Positions 19,313-26,707 are shown, counted from the first letter of the stretch. The stretch: DNA of 37,437 nucleotides from Candidatus Saccharimonadota bacterium (GCA_020428465.1 JAGQMY010000009.1:1-37437); one strand, 5' to 3'. The notes: generated from the letters alone by a model not told the origin. Numbers and translations: made by a program.

Positions 19313-19907
19313 CGAAGTATTCTAATACCTCTTGCCAATTTCGACATCGTTCTAAGTGTTCTGGGGCATCAAAATGCCAACCATATTCACCAAATAATAT
19401 TGTATCTATCCCATGCGCCATAGCCGTCATGCAATGTTCTGGATTGTCGTCAATTAACCAGCTTGCACCTATTTGTTTGCAAATTTCACCTTTGGTTTTC
19501 GGTTTATCTACAACTTTAAAATTTCCAATAACATGTAGATCGTCATACATACCGCTAAAGTGCTTTTGTAGCCATTCTTCGGTATCTTCTCTAATTTTTG
19601 GATCTCTGGCTGTGATTAGTATAATTTTATACCTATCCGATAAGACTTTCAGTGCATCAATAGCTCCTGTTATAGGCTCCGATATATGGTGTGTTTGAGT
19701 CCACTCATCTATCACTTCTTGGTGTGTTGCCTTACTCTTAATGCCATTACTAATCATTACGTGTTCATAATAACCCCAATATGGACCACTTACTTTGTAG
19801 TGTTCCAATGTTAGGTTATGTCCCGTCTTATTATTAGCAATTTTTCTTATAGCATCTGTACTTCCAGCCAATACATCATCTATATCAACGGCAAGGACTT
19901 TTCTCAT
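19302..19907 (-). CDS. HAD-superfamily phosphatase, 5'-nucleotidase (NT5C)-like
   Basis: This 201-residue protein has HAD motif I VDIDDVLAGST (Asp8 nucleophile, Asp10 acid), motif II IILITARD, a motif III Lys near FKVVDKPKTKGE, and motif IV WLIDDNPEH. The closest pattern is the 5'(3')-deoxyribonucleotidase or YorS-like group. The substrate is not certain. Its ATG overlaps the thrS stop by four bases, so it is translated with thrS. Confidence 0.85.
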   Translation of the reverse strand: MRKVLAVDIDDVLAGSTDAIRKIANNKTGHNLTLEHYKVSGPYWGYYEHVMISNGIKSKATHQEVIDEWTQTHHISEPITGAIDALKVLSDRYKIILITARDPKIREDTEEWLQKHFSGMYDDLHVIGNFKVVDKPKTKGEICKQIGASWLIDDNPEHCMTAMAHGIDTILFGEYGWHFDAPEHLERCRNWQEVLEYFDGR

Positions 19908-21739
19908 AAACTACTTTTACTTACCCGACTTTTCGCTTCATTAGCAACAGACTTAAAGAAATTCTCATAAGGTCTAGATTGCGGTTCTTCTACCTGCAGG
20001 TCAGCCCTGATTCTTGGCGTGACTTCACCGGATTCGACTTCTTTCTGTCCTACTACAAGCATATAGGGCACCTTGTCTTTTTCAGCGTTTCTTATTTTTT
20101 TACCAACACTTTCGTTGTCATTATCGACTGTAATTCTCAAACCAAGATTTACTGCAGACTCTCTTAATTTTTCTACAAACTCAAGTGTCGAATCTTCTTG
20201 ATTTACACTGGCTATGCGTATTTGTTCAGGAGCAACCCACACTGGGAAACGCCCCGCCGTATGCTCAATATATACCGCCATAAACCGCTCAAAAGATCCG
20301 AGAAGTGCCTTATGGATCATCACTGGTCGCTTCCTATTACCTTCTTCATCTATATACTCTAGGCTGAATCGCTCAGGCTGTACAAAATCTAGCTGTTCAG
20401 TCGCTAGTTGCCACTCTCGACCCAATGCATCAGTAGCCATAATGTCGATTTTAGGACCGTAAAATGCCGCATCTCCCTCAGCAATAAAATAATCTATACT
20501 GAGATTCTTTGTCACGTCTTCAATCTGTTTTTGTGCTCTTTCCCACAATTTTTTATCGCCTAGATACTTGTCAGTATTATCCCGAAAACTTAAGCGTGCC
20601 TTCCACTTCAAATCAAACACCGCATACATTTCTTTGATCATATTCATAATAGCACTAAACTCTTCCTCAACTTGATCAATACGGCAGAAAACATGCGCAT
20701 CATCTTGCGTTGCACCGCGAACACGAGACAATCCATGAAGCTCACCAGCTTTTTCATCTCGGTAAACAGTGGTATTTTCCATGTAGCGTATTGGCAGTTC
20801 TCTGTAACTCCGTGGCCGACTCGCAAAAATCTGCGTATGATGCGGGCAATTCATTGGTTTCATCATAAATTCCGTATCACTCTCATAGCTTGTTACCGAG
20901 AATCGTTCCGGATATTTGTCGTAATGTCCTGATGTTTTGTATAAATCTGTCTTTGCAATATGCGGTATAGCTACCCGCTGATAGCCTGCATTTTTCTGCA
21001 ACTCCTGAGAAAATGACCCAATTTCCTCACGGATTACCGTCCCTCTAGGTGTAAACATTGGCAGTCCAGAGCCGACCAGATCAGAAAACACAAATAAATC
21101 TAGTTCTTGACCTAATCTGCGATGATCACGTTTTTTAGCTTCTTCTAGCATGTCTAGGTACGTTTTAAGATCTTCCTTGCTCGCGAATGCCACTCCATAT
21201 AACCTTTGCATCTGTGGATTGGTTTCTTTGCCACGCCAATAAGCCCCGGCTACTCTCATTAGTTTAAAAGCGCCAACTTCTCCTGTATTGCCAACGTGCG
21301 GGCCGCGACATAGATCTGTAAAATCGCCATTAGTATAGAAACCTACCTCAGAAACTTTGCTATCGCCACTTGCTAAAGTCCCCATTTCTTCAGCACTCAA
21401 ATCTTTAGCTACAGTCGTACCAGCACGTTTCAAATCGTTTAATAGTTCTTCCTTGTAAGGCTGACCTGCGCTCCTGGCCCATGAAATCGCTTCATCAATA
21501 GGCTTTTTCGTCTGCACAAAAGGCTGCTTAGCTTTAATTATGCTCTGCATTTCCTTTTCAATTTTCTTGAAATCAACTTCAGAAATTGTCACACCTGGTA
21601 TATCAATGTCGTAATAATATCCATTTTCTACAACCGGACCAACACCGAGTTTTGCCTTCGGCCAAAGTTTCATAACCGCCGATGCCATTATGTGGGCCAG
21701 GCTATGACGCATTGCATGTAAATTTTCGGTTTCTTTCAT
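19904..21739 (-). CDS. thrS: Threonyl-tRNA synthetase lacking the N-terminal TGS domain
   Basis: The enzyme charges tRNA-Thr and edits mischarged Ser. It has 611 residues and begins directly at the editing (SAD) domain, with HSLAHIMA near residue 13 and the CRGPH segment later. The roughly 60-residue TGS domain of the E. coli enzyme is absent. The class II core has motif 2 around RYMENTTVYRDEKAGELHGL and zinc Cys in MMKPMNCPHH. The C-terminal anticodon domain starts at WVAPEQIRIASV. ATG was chosen because AAGGGG (21748-21753) lies eight bases upstream. It is controlled by the T-box leader and heads a unit with three downstream genes. Confidence 0.95.
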   Translation of the reverse strand: MKETENLHAMRHSLAHIMASAVMKLWPKAKLGVGPVVENGYYYDIDIPGVTISEVDFKKIEKEMQSIIKAKQPFVQTKKPIDEAISWARSAGQPYKEELLNDLKRAGTTVAKDLSAEEMGTLASGDSKVSEVGFYTNGDFTDLCRGPHVGNTGEVGAFKLMRVAGAYWRGKETNPQMQRLYGVAFASKEDLKTYLDMLEEAKKRDHRRLGQELDLFVFSDLVGSGLPMFTPRGTVIREEIGSFSQELQKNAGYQRVAIPHIAKTDLYKTSGHYDKYPERFSVTSYESDTEFMMKPMNCPHHTQIFASRPRSYRELPIRYMENTTVYRDEKAGELHGLSRVRGATQDDAHVFCRIDQVEEEFSAIMNMIKEMYAVFDLKWKARLSFRDNTDKYLGDKKLWERAQKQIEDVTKNLSIDYFIAEGDAAFYGPKIDIMATDALGREWQLATEQLDFVQPERFSLEYIDEEGNRKRPVMIHKALLGSFERFMAVYIEHTAGRFPVWVAPEQIRIASVNQEDSTLEFVEKLRESAVNLGLRITVDNDNESVGKKIRNAEKDKVPYMLVVGQKEVESGEVTPRIRADLQVEEPQSRPYENFFKSVANEAKSRVSKSSL

Positions 21740-21971
21740 GATATTTTCCCCTTATAAATTAAAATAACGCATCGATTCTTAGGTATTTTGTTCTATAAGT
21801 CTCAGTTGTCTTTCGACCTTCAACTTGTAGCTATTAACCTATCCTCGTGCGTCTAAGGGTCCCCTGTTAGGAGACGGTTCCACCAAAGACTTTAACTCTT
21901 CATGCTTTTAATACCCTGCATGCTTGGTATCTAGACTCCGTGATTGGTGAGTTCACATCTACATCTAAACT
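21740..21971 (-). promoter_or_regulatory. thrS T-box riboswitch leader
   Basis: On the minus strand the T-box bulge UGGAACC (21876-21882) sits between helix GUCUCC/GGGGAC (21870-21875 with 21859-21864) and helix GUCU/AGAC (21887-21890 with 21851-21854), the canonical antiterminator or antisequestrator. A candidate specifier ACC (Thr) lies in the loop of the ACUC/GAGU hairpin at 21935-21952. The UGGA bulge would pair with UCCA, and the tRNA-Thr at 27106 indeed ends in UCCA. No terminator follows. The CCCUU of the 3' strand (21855-21859) can pair with the SD AAGGGG, suggesting translational control. A -10 TACAAT lies at 21978-21983 with a weak -35. Confidence 0.82.
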
Positions 21972-22014
21972 ACTATTATTGTACCAAAAAATGTGCGACA
22001 TCTACATTTATTAA

Positions 22015-22138
22015 ATAAAAAGTCCGGCAAGCTACTAACTTTCACTTACCGGTTATCTTTTTGTCTTGTGCTCTCTCGCAACTAAGCACAAAACCTCTTT
22101 TGGAACGGGTTAAAACCGCTCCCAAAACTCTACCAACA
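22015..22138 (-). ncRNA. Unassigned RNA with three hairpins ending in a terminator
   Basis: On the minus strand three stems follow each other: TTTTGG/CCAAAA (22098-22127), TTGTGCT/AGCACAA (22066-22091), and CCGGTAAG/CTTGCCGG (22024-22052) followed by ACTTTTTATTT, a rho-independent terminator. The G·U pair in the last stem exists only in the minus-strand RNA, so I choose that strand. No clear promoter was found. It could be a small RNA or a leader with a 15-codon GTG frame after AAAGAGG (near 22090). Family unknown. Confidence 0.45.
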
Positions 22139-22271
22139 AATTAATGATAGACCAATTAGCAATATAATGCTAGTAGTTTTTTACCTGCCTTTTCCACAAT
22201 CTGTGGATTGAATAAAAATATATCACACATGGTAATAACCTTATAATACCTATGCTATCTACGATATATTT
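22139..22271. other. AT-rich intergenic stretch
   Basis: No gene is visible. It holds the short inverted repeat CCACAATCTGTGG (near 22193-22205), which contains half of a DnaA-box-like sequence, and TAGCAATATAATGCTA (near 22157-22172). Neither has a clear function. Confidence 0.4.
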
Positions 22272-22300
22272 TTGAATAAATAATAGTTTTCGGATATAAT
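22272..22300 (+). promoter_or_regulatory. Promoter of the nested tRNA-Val transcript
   Basis: TTGAAT (22272-22277), 17 bases, and a perfect TATAAT (22295-22300). Transcription would begin around 22307, ten bases before the outer tRNA 5' end. This shows that the composite locus is a transcribed unit. Confidence 0.8.
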
Positions 22301-22316
22301 TACATCTGTAATTTAG

Positions 22317-22501
22317 GGGCGATTAGCTCAGCTTGCCTGCCTAATCTGCTGGATCCGTAGCTCACTTGGCTAGAGCGTCTGATTGACGTTCAGAAGGTAA
22401 GAGGTTCAAATCCTCTCGGATCCACCAGATTGCGCAGGTAAAGCTAGAGCGCGGCATTGACGTTGCTGAGGTGAAAGGTTCGAATCCTTTATCGCCCACC
22501 A
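22317..22501 (+). tRNA. Outer tRNA-Val(GAC), interrupted in the D-arm by a complete tRNA
   Basis: All four canonical stems are intact if the insert is ignored. Acceptor GGGCGAT (22317-22323) pairs 7/7 with ATCGCCC (22491-22497). D-stem GCTC (22326-22329) pairs with GAGC (22447-22450). Anticodon stem CGGCA/TGCTG encloses loop TTGACGT (22457-22463) with anticodon GAC. T-stem AAAGG/CCTTT encloses TTCGAAT. A73 and CCA are encoded. Between the D-stem halves 117 bases extend the stem: AGCTT with AAGCT, GCCTGC with GCAGGT, AATCTG with CAGATT, capped by the inner tRNA. Whether a functional tRNA is made is unknown. Confidence 0.75.
22351..22427 (+). tRNA. Inner tRNA-Val(GAC), complete, with encoded CCA
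   Basis: A full 77-nt tRNA. Acceptor GGATCCG/CGGATCC, D-arm GCTC-ACTTGGCTA-GAGC, anticodon stem TCTGA/TCAGA with loop TTGACGT (anticodon GAC at 22385-22387), variable loop AGGTA, T-stem AGAGG/CCTCT with TTCAAAT, A73, CCA at 22425-22427. It has the normal D-loop GG and no mismatch in any stem, so it should be functional. It reads GUC and GUU. Confidence 0.95.
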
Positions 22502-22543
22502 TATAAAGGATGTTGAGTTCCTATTCAGCATTCTTTATATTTT
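22502..22543 (+). terminator. Terminator after the nested tRNA
   Basis: TATAAAG with CTTTATA form the base of an interrupted long stem that continues with ATG/CAT and TGA/TCA, followed by TTTT. It begins directly after the outer CCA. Confidence 0.75.
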
Positions 22544-22545
22544 AG

Positions 22546-22672
22546 GGGTTAGATTCGAACCGATAGGCGAAATATGCCAGTGGCATATTGAGGAATCCTT
22601 GCTTGGCCGAACGAGCGTGGCGAAGCCATGTTGTCGAGTGAGCATACGTAGTCGAATCCTTTATCGCCACCA
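22546..22672 (+). repeat. tRNA-associated element A (duplicated tRNA 3' end plus palindrome)
   Basis: It starts with an inverted T-arm-like sequence (GATTCGAAC at 22552). It then has a 19-base perfect palindrome AATATGCCAGTGGCATATT (22571-22589) and the motif GAACGAGCG (22609-22617). It ends with a direct copy of the outer tRNA 3' end, TCGAATCCTTTATCGCC plus ACCA (22652-22672), one C shorter than the tRNA. The same layout occurs beside the right-edge tRNA (37226-37354). No gene is visible from here to tgt. Confidence 0.55.
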
Positions 22673-22732
22673 TTTTGAAAATCTTTGAACAAAGTTCAGC
22701 ATTTATTAATATTGGTAAATGTATCTTTCAGT

Positions 22733-23812
22733 TTATTTTTTGTAATTTTCACACAGGCGGGTCATATGGCGAAGATTGTGAATACTGGCAAGTGTTCCTC
22801 CTAACGGATCACCTGCTTTGAACATTTGACGTAAGAAAGCTCTTGAGAACCCATTTTTACAGGTATAGCAATCACACGTTTCATCAATTACTGCTGAATC
22901 AAGCGTAAATTTCTCATTTGTTAAATGTATCTTTTCGCTATTTATACCCCACACCGAACCATGGCGTGCATTGCGTGTCGGCAACACACAGTCGAGCATG
23001 TCTATTCCGTTATCTACGGCGATCGCTAAATCTTCGGGAGTTCCAACACCCAGAAGGAAACGAGGCTTATCATCCCTATAAAGAGGAGCTAGTGTTTCCA
23101 GTACTTTTTTCATCTCTTCCCTAGTTTCGCCGACAGATAACCCACCGATGGCGATACCGTCAACATCACTATCCTGGACAATTTCCAAACTCCTTTTCCT
23201 CAGTTCCAGGTTTAGGCCACCTTGAACAACCCCGAATAATAGTGGTCTCTCTGAATCTTTCAAATCTTTGGTTAGTTTTTTAAACTCCACAATACAACGT
23301 TCTAGCCAGCGATGGGTTCGTTCAAATGCTTCTTCTATTTGTTTATTAGTTACGTTTTCGTCAAGCCCGACCAGATGATCAAAGGCCACAATCATATCCG
23401 CACCCAGATCAAGCTGTATTTGCATAGATATTTCCGGCGATATAAATCGTTTATCGCCTGTTTTTGGATCCTTAAAATGAACGCCATCTTCGGTAACTTT
23501 TACATGTTCACCGAGTGAAAATACCTGAAATCCACCCGAATCAGTCAGCATAGGACCTTGCCTGTTAACGAAATTATGTAGACCACCCAAGTTTTTTATA
23601 GATTTTTCGCCCGGCTGAAGATGTAGATGATATGTATTAGCTAGCACTATCTGTACACCGGTATCGGACACTTGCTGAGGTGTTAGTCCCTTAACCGCAC
23701 CCCTAGTACCGTCAGGCATAAATGTGGGTGTCAACACCTTTCCGGCTCTAGTGTGCAGTACGCCAATTCTAGCGTATTTGCCTATTTTCTTATCTTCAAC
23801 AAAGTATTTCAT
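22733..23812 (-). CDS. tgt: Queuine/preQ1 tRNA-guanine transglycosylase
   Basis: Tgt exchanges G34 of GUN-anticodon tRNAs (Tyr, His, Asn, Asp) for preQ1 or queuine. The general base is in TDSGGFQVFSLG, the substrate loop in GGLSVGE, the nucleophile Asp in DMLDCVLPTRNARHG. The zinc site is CDCYTC with the later His in ASIHNLRHM. I prefer the third Met (23812), which gives 359 residues starting MKYFVEDKKIGKYARIG and fits the family N-terminus. Upstream in-frame starts at 23827 and 23848 are possible. No other queuosine genes are in the window. Confidence 0.93.
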   Translation of the reverse strand: MKYFVEDKKIGKYARIGVLHTRAGKVLTPTFMPDGTRGAVKGLTPQQVSDTGVQIVLANTYHLHLQPGEKSIKNLGGLHNFVNRQGPMLTDSGGFQVFSLGEHVKVTEDGVHFKDPKTGDKRFISPEISMQIQLDLGADMIVAFDHLVGLDENVTNKQIEEAFERTHRWLERCIVEFKKLTKDLKDSERPLLFGVVQGGLNLELRKRSLEIVQDSDVDGIAIGGLSVGETREEMKKVLETLAPLYRDDKPRFLLGVGTPEDLAIAVDNGIDMLDCVLPTRNARHGSVWGINSEKIHLTNEKFTLDSAVIDETCDCYTCKNGFSRAFLRQMFKAGDPLGGTLASIHNLRHMTRLCENYKK

Positions 23813-23854
23813 TCTAATTTCATACATTCTAACAGAGGTAGTCCACAAAGTCTA

Positions 23855-23883
23855 TTGACATGTTGACCTTATTATGTTACCAT
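23855..23883 (+). promoter_or_regulatory. Promoter of the 39-residue small ORF
   Basis: TTGACA (23855-23860), 17 bases, TACCAT (23878-23883). The start is expected near 23890, giving a leader of about 18 bases that contains AAGAAGAGG. Confidence 0.65.
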
Positions 23884-23907
23884 AAGCATGTTAAGAAGAG
23901 GTAGAGT

Positions 23908-24027
23908 TTGAGTACATCAAACAATGCGCTTAACGATTTTAAGATTTTCTACGAAGATCTTGCGTCTATCCTGCCCCCAAAGGCAAGAATCAGACGGCCA
24001 AGAGCAAATCGTACCAAGCGTTCTTAA
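23908..24027 (+). CDS. Small basic protein of 39 residues
   Basis: The frame opens with TTG (23908), six bases after AAGAAGAGG, and ends at TAA 24025-24027. The product starts acidic to neutral (LSTSNNALNDFKIFYEDLAS) and ends strongly basic (PKARIRRPRANRTKRS), like a small nucleic-acid-binding tail. Promoter, SD and a downstream hairpin all fit. I do not recognise a family. It could also be a regulatory RNA with an accidental frame. Confidence 0.5.
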   Translation: MSTSNNALNDFKIFYEDLASILPPKARIRRPRANRTKRS

Positions 24028-24066
24028 CGGTTTGGGGTATATAGCCCCTAGGAGTGGAATAACCGG

Positions 24067-24102
24067 CCCTGTGCAAAATTGAGTAATCAAAAAGCACGGG
24101 GT
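24067..24102 (+). terminator. Hairpin after the small ORF
   Basis: CCCTGTGC pairs with GCACGGGG (eight pairs, one G·U) around an A-rich loop, followed by TTTGCATTTT. It is a moderate terminator. A smaller hairpin, GGGG-TATATAG-CCCC, precedes it near 24034-24048. Confidence 0.5.
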
Positions 24103-24157
24103 TTGCATTTTCCCACAATATTTAAAAAGTTTTCCACTGAATATTTGTACTGCTTAA

Positions 24158-24196
24158 TGTCAATATATTGACATGGTTTGCGATATTTCTTATGCT
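24158..24196 (+). promoter_or_regulatory. nrdR promoter overlapped by a perfect palindrome
   Basis: TTGACA (24168-24173), 17 bases, TATGCT (24191-24196), and only six bases to the ATG at 24203: a leaderless arrangement. The 16-base perfect palindrome TGTCAATATATTGACA (24158-24173) covers the -35 box and looks like an operator. It only loosely resembles NrdR boxes, so autoregulation is possible but not shown. Confidence 0.65.
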
Positions 24197-24202
24197 TTAA
24201 CT

Positions 24203-24613
24203 ATGATTTGCCCATATTGTGCGTCTGATACAAAAGTTACAAATAGCCGACCAAGTCATAAGTTCCCTGAAGTCTGGCGTCGTAGACAATGTAAAACTTG
24301 TAATAATATTTGGACTACTCGAGAATACTTAGATTTGTCCACCACTCACCGAGTAATTAACCGAGATTCTAAAATAGAAGCCTTCCAGCGAGATAAATTA
24401 TTACTAAGCATAAAAGATTCATTATCACACCGAAAAAACTCTCTAACTGAAGCTAGTGCACTTACAGACACGGTTTTAAGCCGTATATTAACCCAAAAAA
24501 CAGCTCAAATATCATTTACGCTAATCTGCGCGCAGACATATGATGTATTGATGCGTTTTGATAAAACAGCCGCTGCTGTTTATATAGCTATACATGGAGA
24601 AAACGAAGAGTAA
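24203..24613 (+). CDS. nrdR: Transcriptional repressor NrdR
   Basis: NrdR senses ATP/dATP and represses ribonucleotide reductase genes. The N-terminal zinc ribbon has Cys3 and Cys6 (MICPYCASDTKVTNSRPS) and the second pair in RRRQCKTCNNIWTTRE. The ATP-cone follows (INRDSKIEAFQRDKLLLSIK). The product is 136 residues, slightly short, with a weakly conserved C-terminus. The start at 24203 was chosen because family members begin MxCPxC; the ATG at 24173 lies inside the promoter. No nrd genes are in the window. Confidence 0.92.
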   Translation: MICPYCASDTKVTNSRPSHKFPEVWRRRQCKTCNNIWTTREYLDLSTTHRVINRDSKIEAFQRDKLLLSIKDSLSHRKNSLTEASALTDTVLSRILTQKTAQISFTLICAQTYDVLMRFDKTAAAVYIAIHGENEE

Positions 24614-24628
24614 TATTTAAGCGTAATA

Positions 24629-26236
24629 TTAATGCGACGTCACGATGCCACTATCCGTCTTCACTGCCTTCTCAGTTATGTCAAATTTACCGATATAAAT
24701 TCCTAACATTAGTCTCGTCTGCGAATATAGTGCTGCAAATGAACTGTATATTATTGTTGTTAAAGGCAAAAGTCCCCACTGCAACACCATTAGTACTGTC
24801 CTACGTCGCTTATAGCGAGCAGGCTTCGGTGGAAGAATCTTAAAACTAAGGTATAGGGTAACGAGAATGCCAAGCATAGCTATAGTCTGAATTTTACTTG
24901 CTACTTGAGGTAACTCGTTTGCAACAAAACTGGTGCGATTGAAAACCCAAGGTATTATGGCACCGAATGCTAATATAAGGGGCGCTGTTGCCCAGCTAAA
25001 ATGACCTTCTAGAAGTCTCATGAATTTAAAGAACATATCACCTCTAGGAACTTTTGTTTTCTTGCTGAACCCGTATTTAGCAACATATGCAACATCTGAA
25101 GCGCCCCAAGCCCATCGTCGAATCTGAATAAACTGCGCTTTTAGAGTTCGTCTGTACCCCTTTGCCAACACAGCATCTTGGTATATTGGTAAGAATATAG
25201 GAATAACTTCATGTTTACCCTCGAAAGCAAAATAACTCCTCCAAAACTGATGTCCATCCTCGACAATAGTCCGCTTACTCCAGAAATCTGTTTCTAATAA
25301 TGCAGAAAGTGGCTGTGCATGTGCCGAGAAGTTCCTCAACATATGCTGTCGCAAGCCCTGGATTAGCATCCAATAACTATTACCTGTCGCTATAACTCGC
25401 ATTGGTGCTGGCACATCCCAAATATTATTTGTGAACATAGGGATAGGCTGAAATGACATGAATTTAGGATCATGACATACCGAGTAAATATAGCTCAGGC
25501 ACGAAAAATACTTTTCGTGCGGTCGGTTATCAGCATCTAGAGTTGTTACAAGGACCTGTTTGGGATCAATACCCTTTTCTCTAACGATTTTTGCCAATTC
25601 TAAACCGGCGTTAGTAATATTAGGTCCTTTACCAATAATTTCTCCAGGGGCATCGACGTGTTTTACAGCCTTAGAAACCAAAAAATATTTCTCGTATTTT
25701 TTCATTAGTTTAATCGCCTGCTTTTCAACTGCCTCTCCACCTCGCTGTTCATATGCCAACAAAACTATCATATCCTTAGGTTTAGCAGTGCTTTTAACGA
25801 TATTATCGAGAGTTGGAACTAAAATCTCTTCTGCCTCGTTCCAAGTAGCAACAATAACGGCATGAATTATTTTATTCGGATTTATTCCGTTAGGATCTCT
25901 TGTTATACGATCGATATTGTCACTATGCCATTTGGGCCAGTTCTTATTATTATCGTGGCTCCTGACATCGTTTAATAACTCTTCCCAGTCAATTTTTATA
26001 TGATTTTGGTAAGTTCGCCATCCTTGAATTGCTCTTGTATTTAATGCTATTGATTTAACAAACCACAATATCAAATACGCAATCATCAAAGCACTTGTTA
26101 AGCCAACAGACACGTAGGTAGCCAGAAACGGGAGCAACAATACTGTCCATGATAAGAAGCCCGGCAATATCTCAAAAAGTCTATATTTAAATGTTTTTTC
26201 ACTGTTGAAAGGTATTTCGAATTTAAATTTTGACAC
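24629..26236 (-). CDS. Membrane glycosyltransferase family 2 (cellulose-synthase-like)
   Basis: This 535-residue protein has two N-terminal membrane helices, a cytosolic GT2 domain and about three C-terminal helices. The GT-A start is HAVIVATWNEAEEILVPTLD. The metal-binding site is TTLDADNRP (about 235), the catalytic base is in VEDGHQFWR (about 322), and the Q-x-x-RW motif is QIRRWAWG (about 370). This set is typical of processive enzymes that extrude polysaccharide. The sugar and product are unknown. A small membrane protein gene lies 12 bases upstream. Confidence 0.85.
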   Translation of the reverse strand: MSKFKFEIPFNSEKTFKYRLFEILPGFLSWTVLLLPFLATYVSVGLTSALMIAYLILWFVKSIALNTRAIQGWRTYQNHIKIDWEELLNDVRSHDNNKNWPKWHSDNIDRITRDPNGINPNKIIHAVIVATWNEAEEILVPTLDNIVKSTAKPKDMIVLLAYEQRGGEAVEKQAIKLMKKYEKYFLVSKAVKHVDAPGEIIGKGPNITNAGLELAKIVREKGIDPKQVLVTTLDADNRPHEKYFSCLSYIYSVCHDPKFMSFQPIPMFTNNIWDVPAPMRVIATGNSYWMLIQGLRQHMLRNFSAHAQPLSALLETDFWSKRTIVEDGHQFWRSYFAFEGKHEVIPIFLPIYQDAVLAKGYRRTLKAQFIQIRRWAWGASDVAYVAKYGFSKKTKVPRGDMFFKFMRLLEGHFSWATAPLILAFGAIIPWVFNRTSFVANELPQVASKIQTIAMLGILVTLYLSFKILPPKPARYKRRRTVLMVLQWGLLPLTTIIYSSFAALYSQTRLMLGIYIGKFDITEKAVKTDSGIVTSH

Positions 26237-26248
26237 TTGAGCTTAATC

Positions 26249-26602
26249 CTACAGAGTCCTAGTTAGGGCATTAAATATAATTACTGTTAACACTAGTAGC
26301 AAAGTATTTAATGCCAAAATAGCAACTGATAAATGTCGTCTATGTGCGAAGAGTTTCATACTTATCAAAATTGATGACAAGGTTACGATTAATGCATAGA
26401 TTCCGAACTGGTATAAATCACTTGTTGAACCAGTTATTTGCCCGATTTTAGTTGTATCACGATAGGCGACGATACTAGTTGGATTTTTTTCAGCATCGAC
26501 ACCCAGAATCACGCTAATAGCTGTTAGTAGAAAGAACGCTAGGTTAACTGAAGTCAAAACAAGGATAGATTTGTCATGATAATAATTTTTTGGAACTCGC
26601 AT
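26249..26602 (-). CDS. Small three-helix membrane protein upstream of the GT2 gene
   Basis: This 117-residue protein was not recognised. The hydrophobic helices are ILVLTSVNLAFFLLTAISVI, YALIVTLSSILISMKLF and LSVAILALNTLLLVLTVIIF. The loop between the first two (about 40 residues) is polar. The short gap to the glycosyltransferase suggests co-transcription and perhaps a supporting role in polysaccharide synthesis. Confidence 0.65.
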   Translation of the reverse strand: MRVPKNYYHDKSILVLTSVNLAFFLLTAISVILGVDAEKNPTSIVAYRDTTKIGQITGSTSDLYQFGIYALIVTLSSILISMKLFAHRRHLSVAILALNTLLLVLTVIIFNALTRTL

Positions 26603-26707
26603 ATTATTAGTGATAAGTATATCGAAAATAGTAGTTAGTATCTAGTAGCTAGATTTTAGCGTATTGCGGACGGTAATCTGTGCTTTGAATTTAATGCTAG
26701 CTTTTAT

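Noticed and set aside
22351-22427. Group I intron in the tRNA
   Set aside because: The insert is only 117 bases, is in the D-arm rather than the anticodon loop, and consists of a tRNA. No intron core elements are present.
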